64,000 nucleotides of DNA from an uncultured Saprospiraceae bacterium (GTDB lineage: Bacteria; Bacteroidota; Bacteroidia; Chitinophagales; Saprospiraceae). The stretch spans positions 62,001 through 126,000 of the forward strand of contig CALLPI010000004.1 in the NCBI GenBank assembly GCA_938015595.1, given 5' to 3'. The notes under the pieces were generated by a model. That model was not told the origin of the DNA and did not search any database. It saw only the letters and a program-made list of their open reading frames with translations. This document shows, in pieces, positions 23,376 through 33,610 of the stretch. A program made the translations under genes and the position numbers. Each line of letters starts with the position of its first letter. The stretch's first letter is position 1.

Positions 23376-24656
23376 TTAGACGGCTTTCCGAGTGCCGTAC
23401 CATTTTTTCTTGCGCCGCCCTTTGGAGGGCACCTGCCACTGTATATCGCTTTGCGGCGCGTTAGTTTGCAGCTTGGGCTGTGGGCGAGCAGCGACGGTGA
23501 GCAGCGGCGATGCTTCCACGGGTGCCTCGGCGGCGAACGGATGATCGTGCACCACAGGTATCTGTATGGCTATGAGTTTGTGAATGTCGCGGATGTAGGC
23601 GCGTTCTTCCATATCGCAAAAAGAGAATGCTGTGCCGGCTGCGCCCGCCCGACCAGTGCGTCCGATGCGGTGGACGTAGGTTTCGGGGATGTTTGGGATT
23701 TCGTAGTTGATGACATGGGAGAGCTTATCCACGTCTATGCCTCTGGCGGCGATGTCGGTAGCGACGAGGATGCGGGTTTCGCCGGACTTGAAGTTGGTGA
23801 GCGCCCGCTGGCGCGCATTCTGCGACTTGTTGCCGTGAATGGCTTCGGCTTTGATACCAGCGCGTACCAGGTCTTTAGCCACGCGGTCGGCTCCGTGTTT
23901 GGTGCGCGTAAAGACGAGCGCTGAAGGAATATCGTGCTGGCGAATGAGGTGCAGGAGCAGGGCGCGCTTGTCACTTTTTTCTACAAAATAGAGCGACTGG
24001 CGTATGGCCTCCACCGTGGTGGAGGGCGGCGTGACGGCCACTTTCTGTGGCTTGGTGAGAATAGCGTCGGCCAGTTGCATGATCTCAGGCGGCATAGTGG
24101 CCGAAAAAAAGAGCGACTGACGGCGCATCGGGAGTTTGGAGATGACCTTGCGCACATCGTGTATGAAGCCCATGTCGAGCATGCGGTCGGCTTCGTCGAG
24201 GACAAAGATTTCGATGTGTTGCAGCGTAATGAGGCCTTGCTGGATGAGGTCGAGCAGGCGGCCGGGCGTGGCAGTGAGGATGTCGCAGCCTTTGGCCAGC
24301 GCATCGGTCTGGGGTTTTTGGGAAACGCCACCGAAAATAACGGCATGGCGCAGGCCGGTGTGACGCCCATACGCGGCGATGCTTTCGTCAATCTGGATGG
24401 CCAGCTCGCGAGTAGGCGTAAGGATGAGCGCCCGGATGGCTCTGCTCGCAGCGCGCGGGCGCTGATGCAGCAGTTGCAGAATGGGCACGGAAAAAGCAGC
24501 GGTTTTGCCCGTGCCGGTTTGCGCGCAGCCCAGCAGATCATGGCCTTGCAGCACCAGAGGGATGGCTTGTTGTTGAATGGGTGTGGGGCTGGTGTATCCT
24601 TCTTCGCGCAGTGCGTCCAGGATAGGGGCAATCAAATGCAGTTGTTCAAAATTCAT
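23376..24656 (-). CDS. DEAD-box ATP-dependent RNA helicase
   Basis: A 426-residue helicase of the RhlE/DeaD type that remodels RNA or ribonucleoprotein in the cytoplasm. All motifs are present in order: PIQQQAIP (Q), [11 protein letters not shown] (I), PTRELAIQI (Ia), [10 protein letters not shown] (Ib), DEAD at about 152, [23 protein letters not shown] (IV), [13 protein letters not shown] (V) and [10 protein letters not shown] (VI). The short basic C-terminal tail ending [13 protein letters not shown] is typical of RhlE-like members. The start gives [20 protein letters not shown], the normal beginning of RhlE proteins. Transcribed alone. Confidence 0.95.
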   Translation of the reverse strand: MNFEQLHLIAPILDALREEGYTSPTPIQQQAIPLVLQGHDLLGCAQTGTGKTAAFSVPILQLLHQRPRAASRAIRALILTPTRELAIQIDESIAAYGRHTGLRHAVIFGGVSQKPQTDALAKGCDILTATPGRLLDLIQQGLITLQHIEIFVLDEADRMLDMGFIHDVRKVISKLPMRRQSLFFSATMPPEIMQLADAILTKPQKVAVTPPSTTVEAIRQSLYFVEKSDKRALLLHLIRQHDIPSALVFTRTKHGADRVAKDLVRAGIKAEAIHGNKSQNARQRALTNFKSGETRILVATDIAARGIDVDKLSHVINYEIPNIPETYVHRIGRTGRAGAAGTAFSFCDMEERAYIRDIHKLIAIQIPVVHDHPFAAEAPVEASPLLTVAARPQPKLQTNAPQSDIQWQVPSKGRRKKKWYGTRKAV

Positions 24657-24981
24657 GCGAAAGTAAAAACGGTGGATGGAAATCTAAAGCGGGGTTCCGA
24701 AGTACAAAAACAAGGAAAGACGCCAAAGAATATAATATTAGCGCACAAGATAAGGCTTTTAGAGCAAATCAGCGGAAATATTTTCTGAAAGTGGTGTAAA
24801 ATCGGCTGCAACCCTCTGTTTTCAGGATGATTGCCTGCGCACCAAGGCGCAGTAGGTGCCACCCGGAAACCGCATATCCCCATGAGCATTACAGAGGCCA
24901 AGCATGTAAATTGAGCGTGTGCGATATGGTGTTTGCGCAGGAATGCCTACATTTCAGGCTCAAAAAAATTTTTTACGAGCG
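24657..24981. other. 325-bp divergent gap without a recognised gene
   Basis: Lies between the divergently transcribed helicase and serine hydrolase genes. It is AT-rich near 24720-24790. A TACATTTC (24949-24956, one mismatch from TAnnTTTG) lies 25 bp before the hydrolase ATG and may be its promoter. Nothing else was identified. Confidence 0.4.
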
Positions 24982-26223
24982 ATGAAAAGTAGCATATTCC
25001 TGGCACTGTGTATGTTGCCCTTTTGCTTGCCAGCACAGAAAAACCCGCTGCACAAGCTGCTCAAGCAGCACGCCGACAAGTTTGAGGCTGTGCTGTCCAA
25101 TCCGCAGCATCAAGTGCAGATCATTTACACCCAGATAGACCGCGATGCCGGCAATCAGCCCCGCTTCACTACCTACACCTGGGGGCTAGACACTGGGTTG
25201 TACTTCTACCCGGCCAGCACCGTGAAAATGCCCACTGCGCTGCTGGCGCTAGAAAAGCTGAACGAGTTGCAGATTACAGGCCTGGACAAACATGCCGTGA
25301 TGCAACATGGGGCCGTCACCGCACCCCAGACGCCAGTGGCGCAGGACACTACCTCGGCCAATGGCTTACCCAGCCTAGCGCATTACATTCGCAAGCTGTT
25401 CATCGTCAGCGATAACGATGCTCACAATCGCCTCTACGAGTTTCTGGGGCAAGAGTACCTCAACCGCCGCTTGTGGGAAAAAGGCTATCGCCGCATACGC
25501 GTTCTTCACCGGCTGGCAGCCCCCAACTATACCCCCGAGACCAACCGCTACACCAACCCCGTGAGTTTTTTCCGGCCGCCAAACGAACCTCAAGCTGGTG
25601 AGTTGCTCTACTATCAGGGCGAGGTATACAGCGAAGCTAGACCCGCCTTCACGTTACGCAATGAACTGTGCGGCAAGGGTTATATCAATAATGCCGGCGA
25701 GTTGGTGTCTGAGCCATTTGACTTTCGCCAGCGCAACTTTGCATCGCTGCTCGACCTCCATCACATCCTGCAGGCAGCCATGTTTCCTGAGCACGTACCA
25801 GCGCAGCGGCGGTTTCGCCTCACGCCTGACGACTACCGGCTCCTCTGGCGCTGCATGTCAGAGCTGCCTCGCCAAAGCAACTACCCGCGCTACCCCGAAA
25901 AAGACTACCCCGACGGGTACGTCAAATTTCTGATGTACGGTGACAGCAAGACGCGCATACCTGAGCACATCCGCATTTTCAACAAAGTGGGCAATGCCTA
26001 CGGCTACCTCACTGACGTAGCGTACATCGTAGATTTTGAACATGGTGTGGAGTTCATGCTCAGTGCCACCATACACGTGAATGCCAACCAGATATACAAC
26101 GATGGTATGTATGAGTACGACCAGGTGGGCTACCCTTTCCTAGGCGAACTGGGCAGAGCCGTTTATCAGTATGAGTTGAAAAGACCCCGAAAATTTCGCC
26201 CAGATTTGAGCCGATTTCGCTGA
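24982..26223 (+). CDS. Secreted serine hydrolase of the class A beta-lactamase-like fold
   Basis: A 413-residue exported protein. Signal peptide MKSSIFLALCMLPFCLPAQ, then a penicillin-binding/beta-lactamase fold. The SxxK nucleophile motif is STVK in FYPASTVKMPTALLALEK, and an SDN-like motif is in FIVSDNDAHNRLYEFLG. The third KTG-type motif is not obvious; NKVGNAYGYLTDVAYIVDF may fill its place (KVG). Members of this group act on peptidoglycan peptides or beta-lactams, or are uncharacterised. Antibiotic resistance should not be assumed from sequence. The chosen ATG gives the signal peptide. Confidence 0.8.
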   Translation: MKSSIFLALCMLPFCLPAQKNPLHKLLKQHADKFEAVLSNPQHQVQIIYTQIDRDAGNQPRFTTYTWGLDTGLYFYPASTVKMPTALLALEKLNELQITGLDKHAVMQHGAVTAPQTPVAQDTTSANGLPSLAHYIRKLFIVSDNDAHNRLYEFLGQEYLNRRLWEKGYRRIRVLHRLAAPNYTPETNRYTNPVSFFRPPNEPQAGELLYYQGEVYSEARPAFTLRNELCGKGYINNAGELVSEPFDFRQRNFASLLDLHHILQAAMFPEHVPAQRRFRLTPDDYRLLWRCMSELPRQSNYPRYPEKDYPDGYVKFLMYGDSKTRIPEHIRIFNKVGNAYGYLTDVAYIVDFEHGVEFMLSATIHVNANQIYNDGMYEYDQVGYPFLGELGRAVYQYELKRPRKFRPDLSRFR

Positions 26224-26231
26224 ATAGCCTG

Positions 26232-26239
26232 TACATTTG
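26232..26239 (+). promoter_or_regulatory. Bacteroidota-type -7 element for the malic enzyme gene
   Basis: TACATTTG, a full TAnnTTTG match, 9 bp after the preceding stop codon and 116 bp before the malic enzyme ATG. Confidence 0.4.
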
Positions 26240-26354
26240 AGGCAGTATTTGAGGTTTATTCAAGGAGAATAGCACGAGGCGCGTAGCCTTGTGCCTTCAC
26301 ATCAGCTCTTTTGGGCCAGCTTTATATGTATGCAATAAATTACCAGGTAAAACC

Positions 26355-28649
26355 ATGACAACAGAAACTGCCTTCAAGCAGGAAATGCTTCGCAAAGAAG
26401 CCCTGCGTTACCATGAGCAAGGCCGCAGAGGCAAACTCGAAGTAGTAGCTACCAAGCCATTTCTTACCCAACACGACCTCAGCCTAGCCTACACGCCTGG
26501 AGTAGCCGCCCCTTGCCTGGCCATACACGAAGACCCCTCTGCAGTGCGCCGCTTCACCGCTAAGGGCAACCTGGTGGCCGTAGTGACCAACGGCACGGCA
26601 GTGTTGGGCCTGGGCGACATAGGCCCCATGGCCGGCAAGCCCGTCATGGAGGGCAAAGCCATTCTCTTCAAGAGATTTGCAGACGTGGATGTCTTTGACA
26701 TTGAGCTGGACACACAAGACCCCGACGAAATCATCCGTACGGTGCAGATTCTGTCGCCTACTTTTGGCGGCATCAACCTTGAGGATATCAAGGCGCCGGA
26801 GTGTTTCTACATCGAAGAAAAGCTCAAGGAAACACTGGATATCCCTGTGTTTCACGACGACCAGCACGGCACAGCCATTATTTCCGGTGCAGCACTTATC
26901 AATGCACTGGAACTGGTGGGTAAACGCATCGAAGACATCAAAGTGGTGTTTTCCGGCGCTGGCGCTGCTGGTATTGCCTGCGCCAATTTTTACATCGCAC
27001 TGGGAGTGCGCCCCGAAAACGTGTTCATGACCGACAGCAAAGGCGTGCTCTGGAAAGGCCGCGGAGATGAAGGCCGCAACCCCTATAAAGATCGCTTCTA
27101 CCGCGACACCCCGGCGCGCACGTTGGAGGATGTGCTGAAAGGGGTAGATGCGTTCTGTGGAGTCTCTATTAAAGACTTACTCACCCCTGACATGGTGCGC
27201 TCCATGGCTGAGCGGCCCATCATCTTTGCCATGGCTAACCCTGACCCCGAAATTACCTACCCGGACGCCCGTGCCGCCCGACCCGACGCCATCGTAGCTA
27301 CCGGCCGCAGCGACTACCCCAACCAGGTCAATAATGTGCTGGGCTTCCCTTTCATCTTTCGCGGCGCACTCGACGTAGAGGCCACTACCATCAATGAGGA
27401 AATGAAAATGGCCGCCGCCCATGCCCTGGCGCGCCTGGCTAAAGAAGACGTACCTGAAGAAGTCAAGCGCGCCTACGGCACCCCTAGCCTTAGCTTCGGG
27501 CCAGACTACATCATTCCCAAGCCCTTTGACCCCAGGGTGCTGGTGTGGGTATCGGCGGCGGTAGCTGAAGCGGCTATGGCCACAGGTGTGGCGCGTCGCC
27601 CCGTGGAGATAGAGGCCTACCGCGAGCAGTTGTTGGGCAAAGTGGACTGGTCGCGCGAGTTGATGCGCAAAATCTTCATTGCTGCCCGGAAAGACCCCCG
27701 CCGTATTGTCTTCCCCGAAGGCAATGATCCTAAGATCATCTGGGCGGCTGCCGAGGCTATGCGCGAGGGCATTGCTCGGCCCATTTTGCTGACCCGCGAC
27801 CGCGAGGCTGTGCTGGCCATGTTTGAAGAACAGCGCCACGATCCTACGGGTATTGACATCATTGTGCCCAGGCAGTATCCTCAGCGCCAGGAGTTTGTGG
27901 ATGCTTATCACCGCTTGCGCCAGCGCAAGGGCGTCACCCACATGAGTGCCGAAAATGACATGCGCAACCACTTTTACTTCGGCGCCATGATGGTACAACA
28001 AGGCCATGCCGATGGCATGGTGGCGGGCATTACTGTCAACTATCCAGAGGTGCTTCGGCCTGCTTTGCGCATCTGTGGTACGCGCCCCGGTGGCAAACTC
28101 GTAGCTGGTATGTATCTCATCCAGTATCAAAACCAAATGTACGTGCTCTCTGACTGCGCGGTCAACATTACGCCTACGGCAGAAGACCTGGCCGAAATCG
28201 CAATTATGACTGCCGACCAGGTGCAGCGCATGCAGTTTGAGCCACGTATTGCCATGCTCTCGTTCTCCAACTTTGGCTCGGTGCGCGTACCCGAAACCGA
28301 AAAAGTAGCCCAAGCCGTAGAAATGGTCAATTGCCAGCGCCCTGATCTGATGTGCGACGGTCCCATCCAGGCCGATACTGCACTGGACATGGAGTTGCTG
28401 CACGAGCATTTCCCGTTTACCCGCCTTGCCAAGCGGCCTAATGTGTTGATCTTTCCCAACCTGGACTCGGCCAACATTAGTATGAAATTGCTGCGCAAGC
28501 TGAGTACGGCTCAAAATATTGGGCCGATCATCGTAGGCTTAGACAAGCCTATCCACCTGGTGACTCGAGATACAGAACTCAACAACATCGTGAACATCAC
28601 CGCCATAGCCTGTGTGGACGCCCAGGAACGCAATCATCGGGGGGCGTAA
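26355..28649 (+). CDS. maeB: NADP-dependent malic enzyme with C-terminal phosphotransacetylase-like domain
   Basis: A 764-residue MaeB-type enzyme that oxidatively decarboxylates malate to pyruvate, supplying NADPH. Residues 1-430 form the malic domain: [36 protein letters not shown], the catalytic and metal region [12 protein letters not shown], and the NADP fold [16 protein letters not shown]. Residues about 440-764 form a phosphotransacetylase-like domain ([35 protein letters not shown]), which in MaeB is thought to bind acetyl-CoA as a regulator. The ATG at 26355 gives the conserved beginning; an upstream in-frame start at 26289 would add 22 odd residues. Confidence 0.95.
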   Translation: MTTETAFKQEMLRKEALRYHEQGRRGKLEVVATKPFLTQHDLSLAYTPGVAAPCLAIHEDPSAVRRFTAKGNLVAVVTNGTAVLGLGDIGPMAGKPVMEGKAILFKRFADVDVFDIELDTQDPDEIIRTVQILSPTFGGINLEDIKAPECFYIEEKLKETLDIPVFHDDQHGTAIISGAALINALELVGKRIEDIKVVFSGAGAAGIACANFYIALGVRPENVFMTDSKGVLWKGRGDEGRNPYKDRFYRDTPARTLEDVLKGVDAFCGVSIKDLLTPDMVRSMAERPIIFAMANPDPEITYPDARAARPDAIVATGRSDYPNQVNNVLGFPFIFRGALDVEATTINEEMKMAAAHALARLAKEDVPEEVKRAYGTPSLSFGPDYIIPKPFDPRVLVWVSAAVAEAAMATGVARRPVEIEAYREQLLGKVDWSRELMRKIFIAARKDPRRIVFPEGNDPKIIWAAAEAMREGIARPILLTRDREAVLAMFEEQRHDPTGIDIIVPRQYPQRQEFVDAYHRLRQRKGVTHMSAENDMRNHFYFGAMMVQQGHADGMVAGITVNYPEVLRPALRICGTRPGGKLVAGMYLIQYQNQMYVLSDCAVNITPTAEDLAEIAIMTADQVQRMQFEPRIAMLSFSNFGSVRVPETEKVAQAVEMVNCQRPDLMCDGPIQADTALDMELLHEHFPFTRLAKRPNVLIFPNLDSANISMKLLRKLSTAQNIGPIIVGLDKPIHLVTRDTELNNIVNITAIACVDAQERNHRGA

Positions 28650-28700
28650 ACCAGATTTTGGGCATAGGTGTTCTGGCTCAAAAGTTATTATAGTAATGCC

Positions 28701-28910
28701 ATGCAATTTAAAACCAATATCAATTGTAGCAACTGCGTGCGCGCCGTCACGGCGTTTCTCAACGAAGTACCTGGTATTGTACACTGGGAAGTGGATACTG
28801 CTAACCCAGACAAAATACTGATAGTGGAAGGATCAGGCGTAGATGCCCGCCAGGTAGTAGCCGCTGTGCAGGAAGCCGGCTTTGACATTGTAGAGATTGA
28901 GGCTGTTTGA
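28701..28910 (+). CDS. Heavy-metal-associated (HMA) domain protein, small metallochaperone-like
   Basis: A 69-residue protein consisting of a single ferredoxin-like HMA domain. The metal motif is N-C-S-N-C (residues 9-13 of MQFKTNINCSNCVRAV), CxxC being the copper/zinc ligand pair. The usual GMxC start is replaced by NINC, which is common in Bacteroidota. It lies 51 bp after maeB and converges on an ArsR-family gene 9 bp away, suggesting a shared metal theme. Metal identity is unknown. Confidence 0.85.
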   Translation: MQFKTNINCSNCVRAVTAFLNEVPGIVHWEVDTANPDKILIVEGSGVDARQVVAAVQEAGFDIVEIEAV

Positions 28911-28919
28911 GTATTATGG

Positions 28920-29240
28920 TCAGACCTCGTAGGGGCAGTTTTCCACGCACTCAATCAAGCGCGACACATCCAGCTGGCGCAGCGAGTAATACATGCTTCG
29001 GCCCTCGCGCTCTACCTGAAGGATGCCTTTTTGGCGCATGGTTTGTAGGTGATGCGATACCAGCGACTGCTCGCTTTGCAGCATATCGCACAGTTCTGTC
29101 ACCGATAAGCGGCCATATTGATCCAGCAGTTGTACAATGCCCAGGCGAAGTGGGTGCGCAATGGCTTTGAGTACATCAGCTATACGCTCAATTTTAGCTA
29201 CGTCTTTGGCGTTGGAGGTGGCTATGGTATCGGCAGTCAT
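28920..29240 (-). CDS. ArsR-family transcriptional regulator
   Basis: A 106-residue winged-helix repressor: ADVLKAIAHPLRLGIVQLLD, recognition helix EQSLVSHHLQTMRQKG, wing EREGRSMYYSL. Unlike the pair at 1.9-2.6 kb it has cysteines: one in ELCDML at the alpha-3 position, where ArsR/SmtB sensors hold metal ligands, and two in the C-terminal IECVENCPYE. Metal or oxidant sensing is therefore plausible. The nearest candidate target is the convergent HMA gene, though direct control would require its own upstream site. Confidence 0.85.
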   Translation of the reverse strand: MTADTIATSNAKDVAKIERIADVLKAIAHPLRLGIVQLLDQYGRLSVTELCDMLQSEQSLVSHHLQTMRQKGILQVEREGRSMYYSLRQLDVSRLIECVENCPYEV

Positions 29241-29417
29241 TGTGGCGGTTATTGTTAAAAGTTATCCTGGAAACCCGTCCTGTGCCGATTTGGTTTAAAA
29301 TCCGATAGAGATAGTGGAGAAATAAATCCACTTCCAAAGGTATGGCGTTTTTGCCATAGTTGAACGCGGTTTGCTTTGGAAAAGCGTGTACATTGGCGCT
29401 TGAAACAATTTTCTGCC

Positions 29418-30374
29418 ATGCCATTCACTTTATTGATAGACGAACCGCACCCCTTCCTGCAGGAAGCGCTGCCTGCTATGGGGCTAAAAGTACATGCCTG
29501 CTACACTGCATCGCGCCAGGAAATATTGGCCATGTTGCCGAAGTTTGTTGGTGTTGTTGTGCGTAGCCGCCTGAGCATAGACCGCGAGTTTTTAGACAGT
29601 GCCCCCGCCCTGCGCTTCATTGCCCGCGAAGGTGTGGGCGTGGAACACATTGACACCGAATACGCGGCTCAAAAAGGCGTGGCAGTGCTCACCTCGCCCG
29701 AGGGTAGTTGCCATACAGTGGCAGAGCACACGCTAGGATTGCTGCTGTGCCTGATGAATCACCTGGCTCGCGCCGACCAACAGGTGCGTCAGGGGCAATG
29801 GCTGCGCGAGCCCAATCGCGGGTATGAAATCCGTGGCAAGACCGTGGGTATACTGGGCTACGGCAATATGGGACGGGCCTTTGCCCAGCGCTTGCAAGGC
29901 TTTGACTGCCGAGTCATTGCCTACGACAAGTACAAAACCCACTACGCCGACGCGTATGCCGAAGCCGTGGACTTGCCTGGACTCCAGCGCGAAAGCGATA
30001 TCCTGAGCATACACATTCCGTACATGCCTTCCAATCACCACTTCATCGGCGAGGACTTTCTGGAGGCATTTGCCAAGCCCATTTTCCTTGTAAATACTGC
30101 CCGCGGCCTGGTATTGGATACTGCCGCCCTGGTGCGCCATTTGCAGAGCGGTCAGGTGCGCGGCGCCGCCCTCGATGTGTTGGAATACGAAGAAACCTCT
30201 TTTGACTTTCTGGATTTTCCCTCGCTGCCGGCGCCTTTCCAATATCTGCGCCAGGCCGACAACGTGGTGCTCTCGCCGCACATAGCAGGCTGGAGCTTCG
30301 AATCCAAACTGGCACATGCACAGGTGCTGGCCGAAAAAATCCGACAGTGGATAGAAGAAGGGGGTCTTCGCTAG
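29418..30374 (+). CDS. D-2-hydroxyacid dehydrogenase (NAD-binding)
   Basis: A 318-residue cytoplasmic oxidoreductase of the D-isomer 2-hydroxyacid dehydrogenase family (SerA-like, without the ACT domain). The substrate half has RFIAREGVGVEHIDTEYA with the catalytic Arg region. The nucleotide-binding fold GILGYGNMGRAFAQRLQGF is in the middle, and the catalytic His is in VVLSPHIAGWSFESK. The segment GSCHTVAEHTLGLLLCLM is typical of phosphoglycerate-dehydrogenase-like members, but the substrate cannot be fixed. Start chosen at ATG 29418 (MPFTLLIDEPHPF); an upstream in-frame start adds 14 residues. Confidence 0.9.
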   Translation: MPFTLLIDEPHPFLQEALPAMGLKVHACYTASRQEILAMLPKFVGVVVRSRLSIDREFLDSAPALRFIAREGVGVEHIDTEYAAQKGVAVLTSPEGSCHTVAEHTLGLLLCLMNHLARADQQVRQGQWLREPNRGYEIRGKTVGILGYGNMGRAFAQRLQGFDCRVIAYDKYKTHYADAYAEAVDLPGLQRESDILSIHIPYMPSNHHFIGEDFLEAFAKPIFLVNTARGLVLDTAALVRHLQSGQVRGAALDVLEYEETSFDFLDFPSLPAPFQYLRQADNVVLSPHIAGWSFESKLAHAQVLAEKIRQWIEEGGLR

Positions 30375-30432
30375 TGCCAGAAAGTGCTTTGCCAATACAA
30401 TACCAAGGTGTTTTTTTTCGATTATCAACCCA

Positions 30433-31647
30433 ATGATCCATCACTTGCGTCCATACATTCAGCACTACGCTTGGGGCGGTAGGGTATTTCTGCCGGCGCT
30501 ATTGGGCTTGCCCGTGCCACAGGAGCAGCCTTTTGCCGAGCTTTGGATGGGCGCACATCCGGCTGCACCTTCTACTATCTTAGGCAAAAAAGCACAAGAG
30601 CTACCTTTGACGGAATACATCCAGGCGGATTTAACTGGTCATCTTGGCCAAGAGGTTGCCGCGCAATTTGACGGGCAGTTGCCCTTTTTGTTTAAACTGC
30701 TCGACGTACAGCAGATGCTCTCCATACAGGTACACCCTGATAAAGCCCGTGCTAAGGCAGGATTCCAGCGCGAAAACGAATTGGGCATACCGCTCCAGGC
30801 AGCGCATCGGGTATTTAAAGACCCCAACCACAAGCCGGAAATCATGGTAGCCCTCTCGGAGTTTTGGTTGTTGCATGGGTTTCGGCAACCGCAGGACATC
30901 CAGGCGCAATTGGCCAGCCGGAAAACCTTGCGGCCTTTATTGGCACATTTTTCGGCAGGAAACATCGAGGCGCTGTACCGCTATGTGATGGAGCTGCCTC
31001 AGGAGGAGGTAGATACCTTGCTACAACCGCTGCGCGACGAACTGGCGCCTCGCGCGGCTGGGTTTGCCCAGTCGTCTCCTGATTATTGGGCATGGCGTGC
31101 TTTCCAGCAATTTGAACTGCCCGGGGGGCATTTCGACCGCGGTATTTTTTCTATCTATCTGCTCAACCTGGTAAGGCTACAGCCAGGGGAAGCTATTTTC
31201 CAGGCGGCTGGCGTTCTGCACGCTTATCTGTGTGGCCAAAATGTAGAGCTGATGGCCAACTCTGACAACGTGTTTCGCGGAGGGCTTACGCCAAAGTACA
31301 TCGCCGTGCCTACACTGCTGGAGCATCTGAATTTTGACCCCGTGATTCCTCATATCATCCAGCCCCAACCACAAAATACTTGGAAGACAGTATATCCTGC
31401 GCCGGTGGAGGATTTTGAGCTCTTTTGTATCCAACTCCAGGCCAGCCGGCGAGTGGCCGATAACAGTGGCTTTAGCCCCCAAATATGGGCGGTGCTTCAA
31501 GGCGAAATTCAGACGGGCGAAGGCAGTGTCTTTCAGCGTGGCGACACCCTTTACATAGACCCCCACACTGCTTGGGAAATTACTTGCAAGGCAGATGCGG
31601 TCATCTATGGTGCAGCAGTACCAGCAGCCACTGTCGCTCGGCACTAA
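30433..31647 (+). CDS. manA: Mannose-6-phosphate isomerase, class I
   Basis: Interconverts fructose-6-phosphate and mannose-6-phosphate, feeding GDP-mannose and cell-surface sugars. It is a zinc enzyme of the cupin fold. The 404-residue protein shows HYAWGGR near the start and [13 protein letters not shown]. The zinc/active-site motifs are [12 protein letters not shown] (Gln and His ligands), HKPEIMVAL (Glu) and [22 protein letters not shown] (His, conserved class I motif). Length is normal. It overlaps the convergent amidohydrolase gene by 4 bp. Confidence 0.95.
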   Translation: MIHHLRPYIQHYAWGGRVFLPALLGLPVPQEQPFAELWMGAHPAAPSTILGKKAQELPLTEYIQADLTGHLGQEVAAQFDGQLPFLFKLLDVQQMLSIQVHPDKARAKAGFQRENELGIPLQAAHRVFKDPNHKPEIMVALSEFWLLHGFRQPQDIQAQLASRKTLRPLLAHFSAGNIEALYRYVMELPQEEVDTLLQPLRDELAPRAAGFAQSSPDYWAWRAFQQFELPGGHFDRGIFSIYLLNLVRLQPGEAIFQAAGVLHAYLCGQNVELMANSDNVFRGGLTPKYIAVPTLLEHLNFDPVIPHIIQPQPQNTWKTVYPAPVEDFELFCIQLQASRRVADNSGFSPQIWAVLQGEIQTGEGSVFQRGDTLYIDPHTAWEITCKADAVIYGAAVPAATVARH

Positions 31648-32834
31648 ATCAAGCGCCTCACGCTGGTGTCTTGGGTCAACACATAGCTGCCATCAGGTAG
31701 GAGGGCCAGTTTTTCCAGCAGGTTCAGCCCGGGGGTTTTGCCTGGCTCAATGCTGCCCAGGTCGGCCTCAAAGCCCAGGGCGAGGGCACCGTTGAGGGTA
31801 GCCCATTTCAATAGTGTTTCAAAAGACACAAAGGACTGGTAGCGGGCTATGGTTTTCATTTCTTCTAGTATGGAGAGTTGCCAGTTGGAGCTAAGGCTAT
31901 CGGTGCCGATACACACGCGCGCCTGGGCATCCAGGAAGTAGCGGTACTGCGGCAGCCGGTTTTCGATGTAGAGATTGGCGTTGGGGCAGGTAGCCCAAAA
32001 TACGTGCTTGCTCCAGGCATGGGCAGCGGCAATGTCCTCTTGCTGAGTGAGAGTATTGTGCACAAAGAGCGTGCGCTGGGCGGGGTTGAGGTGTGTCATG
32101 GCATAGTGAATGGAGGTTTGGCCAGTAGGCTGGAAGTGATGCAAAGGTTTTTGAAAACCGGCAAAAAACTCTGGGAATCCGCCGCCTTTGCACCGAAAGA
32201 GTTCATCTTCGTGTGGAGTTTCCTGGTTGTGAATGCTTACTGTGGCGTCGGGAGAGTTCAGTTGGCCAATGAGCCGAAACAGCCTTGGCGACACCGTGTA
32301 AGGCGCGTGAGGTACAGCGCTTTTGCGATTGCCGTGCTTTGTGCTTTGGCCTTCCCACACTGGCAGATAGTGCCGGAACATGGCTTCGGCATGATCGTCT
32401 TGCAGGAAGTCAAACATTTCCACAAAGGTGTAGTAACGCATCCGGCTGCGATCTTTGGCGGCAGTTGTGTCCAGTTTATTTGAGATGTCGCCTACAGCAG
32501 TAATGCCTGCCTCGTACATATCGGTATCGGCTTTGGAAATGGCGTGCAGTATCTCTTCTTGAGGGATGTCGCGGAGAGTTACTACGTCTTGCAAAAAGGG
32601 CAGCAACCCAACACCGGTGGCAATCCTGCCTTTTAGGTGCGAAAGTTCGAGGTGGCAATGAGCATTGATAAACCCAGGAACAATGATGCCCCGAAAGATT
32701 TGCACAGTAGTAATGTCGTGCCGGTGGCGCGGTTCTACGGCCAGTACCTTGCCTTGCTCATTGGTAATGACCACACCTTGTGGCACAGGCGGCCCAGCAA
32801 CGGGAAAAATGCAGTCAGCGCTGAATTTGTACAT
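31644..32834 (-). CDS. Amidohydrolase (TRZ/ATZ/chlorohydrolase-type deaminase family)
   Basis: A 396-residue metal-dependent hydrolase with a TIM-barrel core. The metal motif HxH is in [14 protein letters not shown], further ligands are His in [12 protein letters not shown] and Asp in [10 protein letters not shown], and [14 protein letters not shown] holds active-site residues. Relatives deaminate purines or nucleosides (guanine, adenosylhomocysteine, aminodeoxyfutalosine); the substrate is not determined here. The ATG at 32834 gives the usual beta-sandwich start [14 protein letters not shown]; an upstream start would add 22 residues. It lies 8 bp downstream of the 7-TM gene, suggesting co-transcription. 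Confidence 0.88.
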   Translation of the reverse strand: MYKFSADCIFPVAGPPVPQGVVITNEQGKVLAVEPRHRHDITTVQIFRGIIVPGFINAHCHLELSHLKGRIATGVGLLPFLQDVVTLRDIPQEEILHAISKADTDMYEAGITAVGDISNKLDTTAAKDRSRMRYYTFVEMFDFLQDDHAEAMFRHYLPVWEGQSTKHGNRKSAVPHAPYTVSPRLFRLIGQLNSPDATVSIHNQETPHEDELFRCKGGGFPEFFAGFQKPLHHFQPTGQTSIHYAMTHLNPAQRTLFVHNTLTQQEDIAAAHAWSKHVFWATCPNANLYIENRLPQYRYFLDAQARVCIGTDSLSSNWQLSILEEMKTIARYQSFVSFETLLKWATLNGALALGFEADLGSIEPGKTPGLNLLEKLALLPDGSYVLTQDTSVRRLI

Positions 32835-32842
32835 GAGTGAGT

Positions 32843-33601
32843 TTATCGAAGCAATTTTCTCCCCCACCAAAGCACCTGGAAGCCATAAATGCCCAGCCAC
32901 ACCAGCAGAGCGGCAAAGGAGAGCGCGCCAAGCGCTGCGTAGGGTTTTACTATCCTAAGATTGATAAAGAAAAATTCATAACATACAAAGTCGGCTACCA
33001 CAAATACCACATGTACGCAAAACAGCAATAAGAAAAAGCGAATGAATTGTCGCAAGTAGGCCGTCAGGCGGGCTTCCGTGCAATTACTCAACCGCTGTGT
33101 CTTTTGCTTGACGTAGCGCCAGGCAAAATACAGGTAGGCAAAAAATGTACCCAGGTACAGGGCTTGCTCCAGCGCCCCGAAAAACGGGTTGAAGAAACGT
33201 CGGCCCACCTGGCTTTTCCAGGTGACGTCAGTGAAAAACATGACTACAAAAAAAATGAACTGCATCAATGGCAGAATAAAATGCTTGAAGTCAGTGGGTT
33301 TGAAGCGGTAGCTAGGGTAGAGCGACAACTTGACGTGGTAAAACAGCAGCGGCGGAAAAGCCAGCGTAAAGTAAATGGGCAGAAAATGCCATTGTGGATG
33401 CCGTTCACAGAAGCCGGTGAGCACCATCAGGTTGTGGGCCAGGGTGGCGCCAAAAGTCAGCAATAGCATGCCGTAAAAGCAGTTGGCTCTGCGCTCACCA
33501 GTGCGCCGGAAAAAGTACAATACACCTATGAATAGCCCCTGCGCCATGCTCAAGGCCATGGTAGCCAAAAATAGATAGTAAAGTATAGTTTCCAGGTTCA
33601 T
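32843..33601 (-). CDS. Seven-transmembrane protein of unknown function
   Basis: A 252-residue integral membrane protein with about seven hydrophobic helices. It resembles the membrane sensor module that in many Bacteroidota proteins precedes an AraC-type DNA-binding domain or a histidine kinase. Here no output domain follows: the protein stops just after the last helix at WWGRKLLR. It could be a truncated sensor, a stand-alone receptor, or a different family; I do not recognise it firmly. It sits between the ROK kinase (9-bp gap) and the amidohydrolase (8-bp gap) on one strand, so all three are probably an operon. Confidence 0.7.
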   Translation of the reverse strand: MNLETILYYLFLATMALSMAQGLFIGVLYFFRRTGERRANCFYGMLLLTFGATLAHNLMVLTGFCERHPQWHFLPIYFTLAFPPLLFYHVKLSLYPSYRFKPTDFKHFILPLMQFIFFVVMFFTDVTWKSQVGRRFFNPFFGALEQALYLGTFFAYLYFAWRYVKQKTQRLSNCTEARLTAYLRQFIRFFLLLFCVHVVFVVADFVCYEFFFINLRIVKPYAALGALSFAALLVWLGIYGFQVLWWGRKLLR

Positions 33602-33610
33602 ACCGGGTTT

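Noticed and set aside
24982-26223. Beta-lactamase resistance gene
   Set aside because: SxxK and SDN-like motifs are present, but the KTG box is not clear and the length and context fit a cell-wall serine hydrolase; resistance cannot be claimed.
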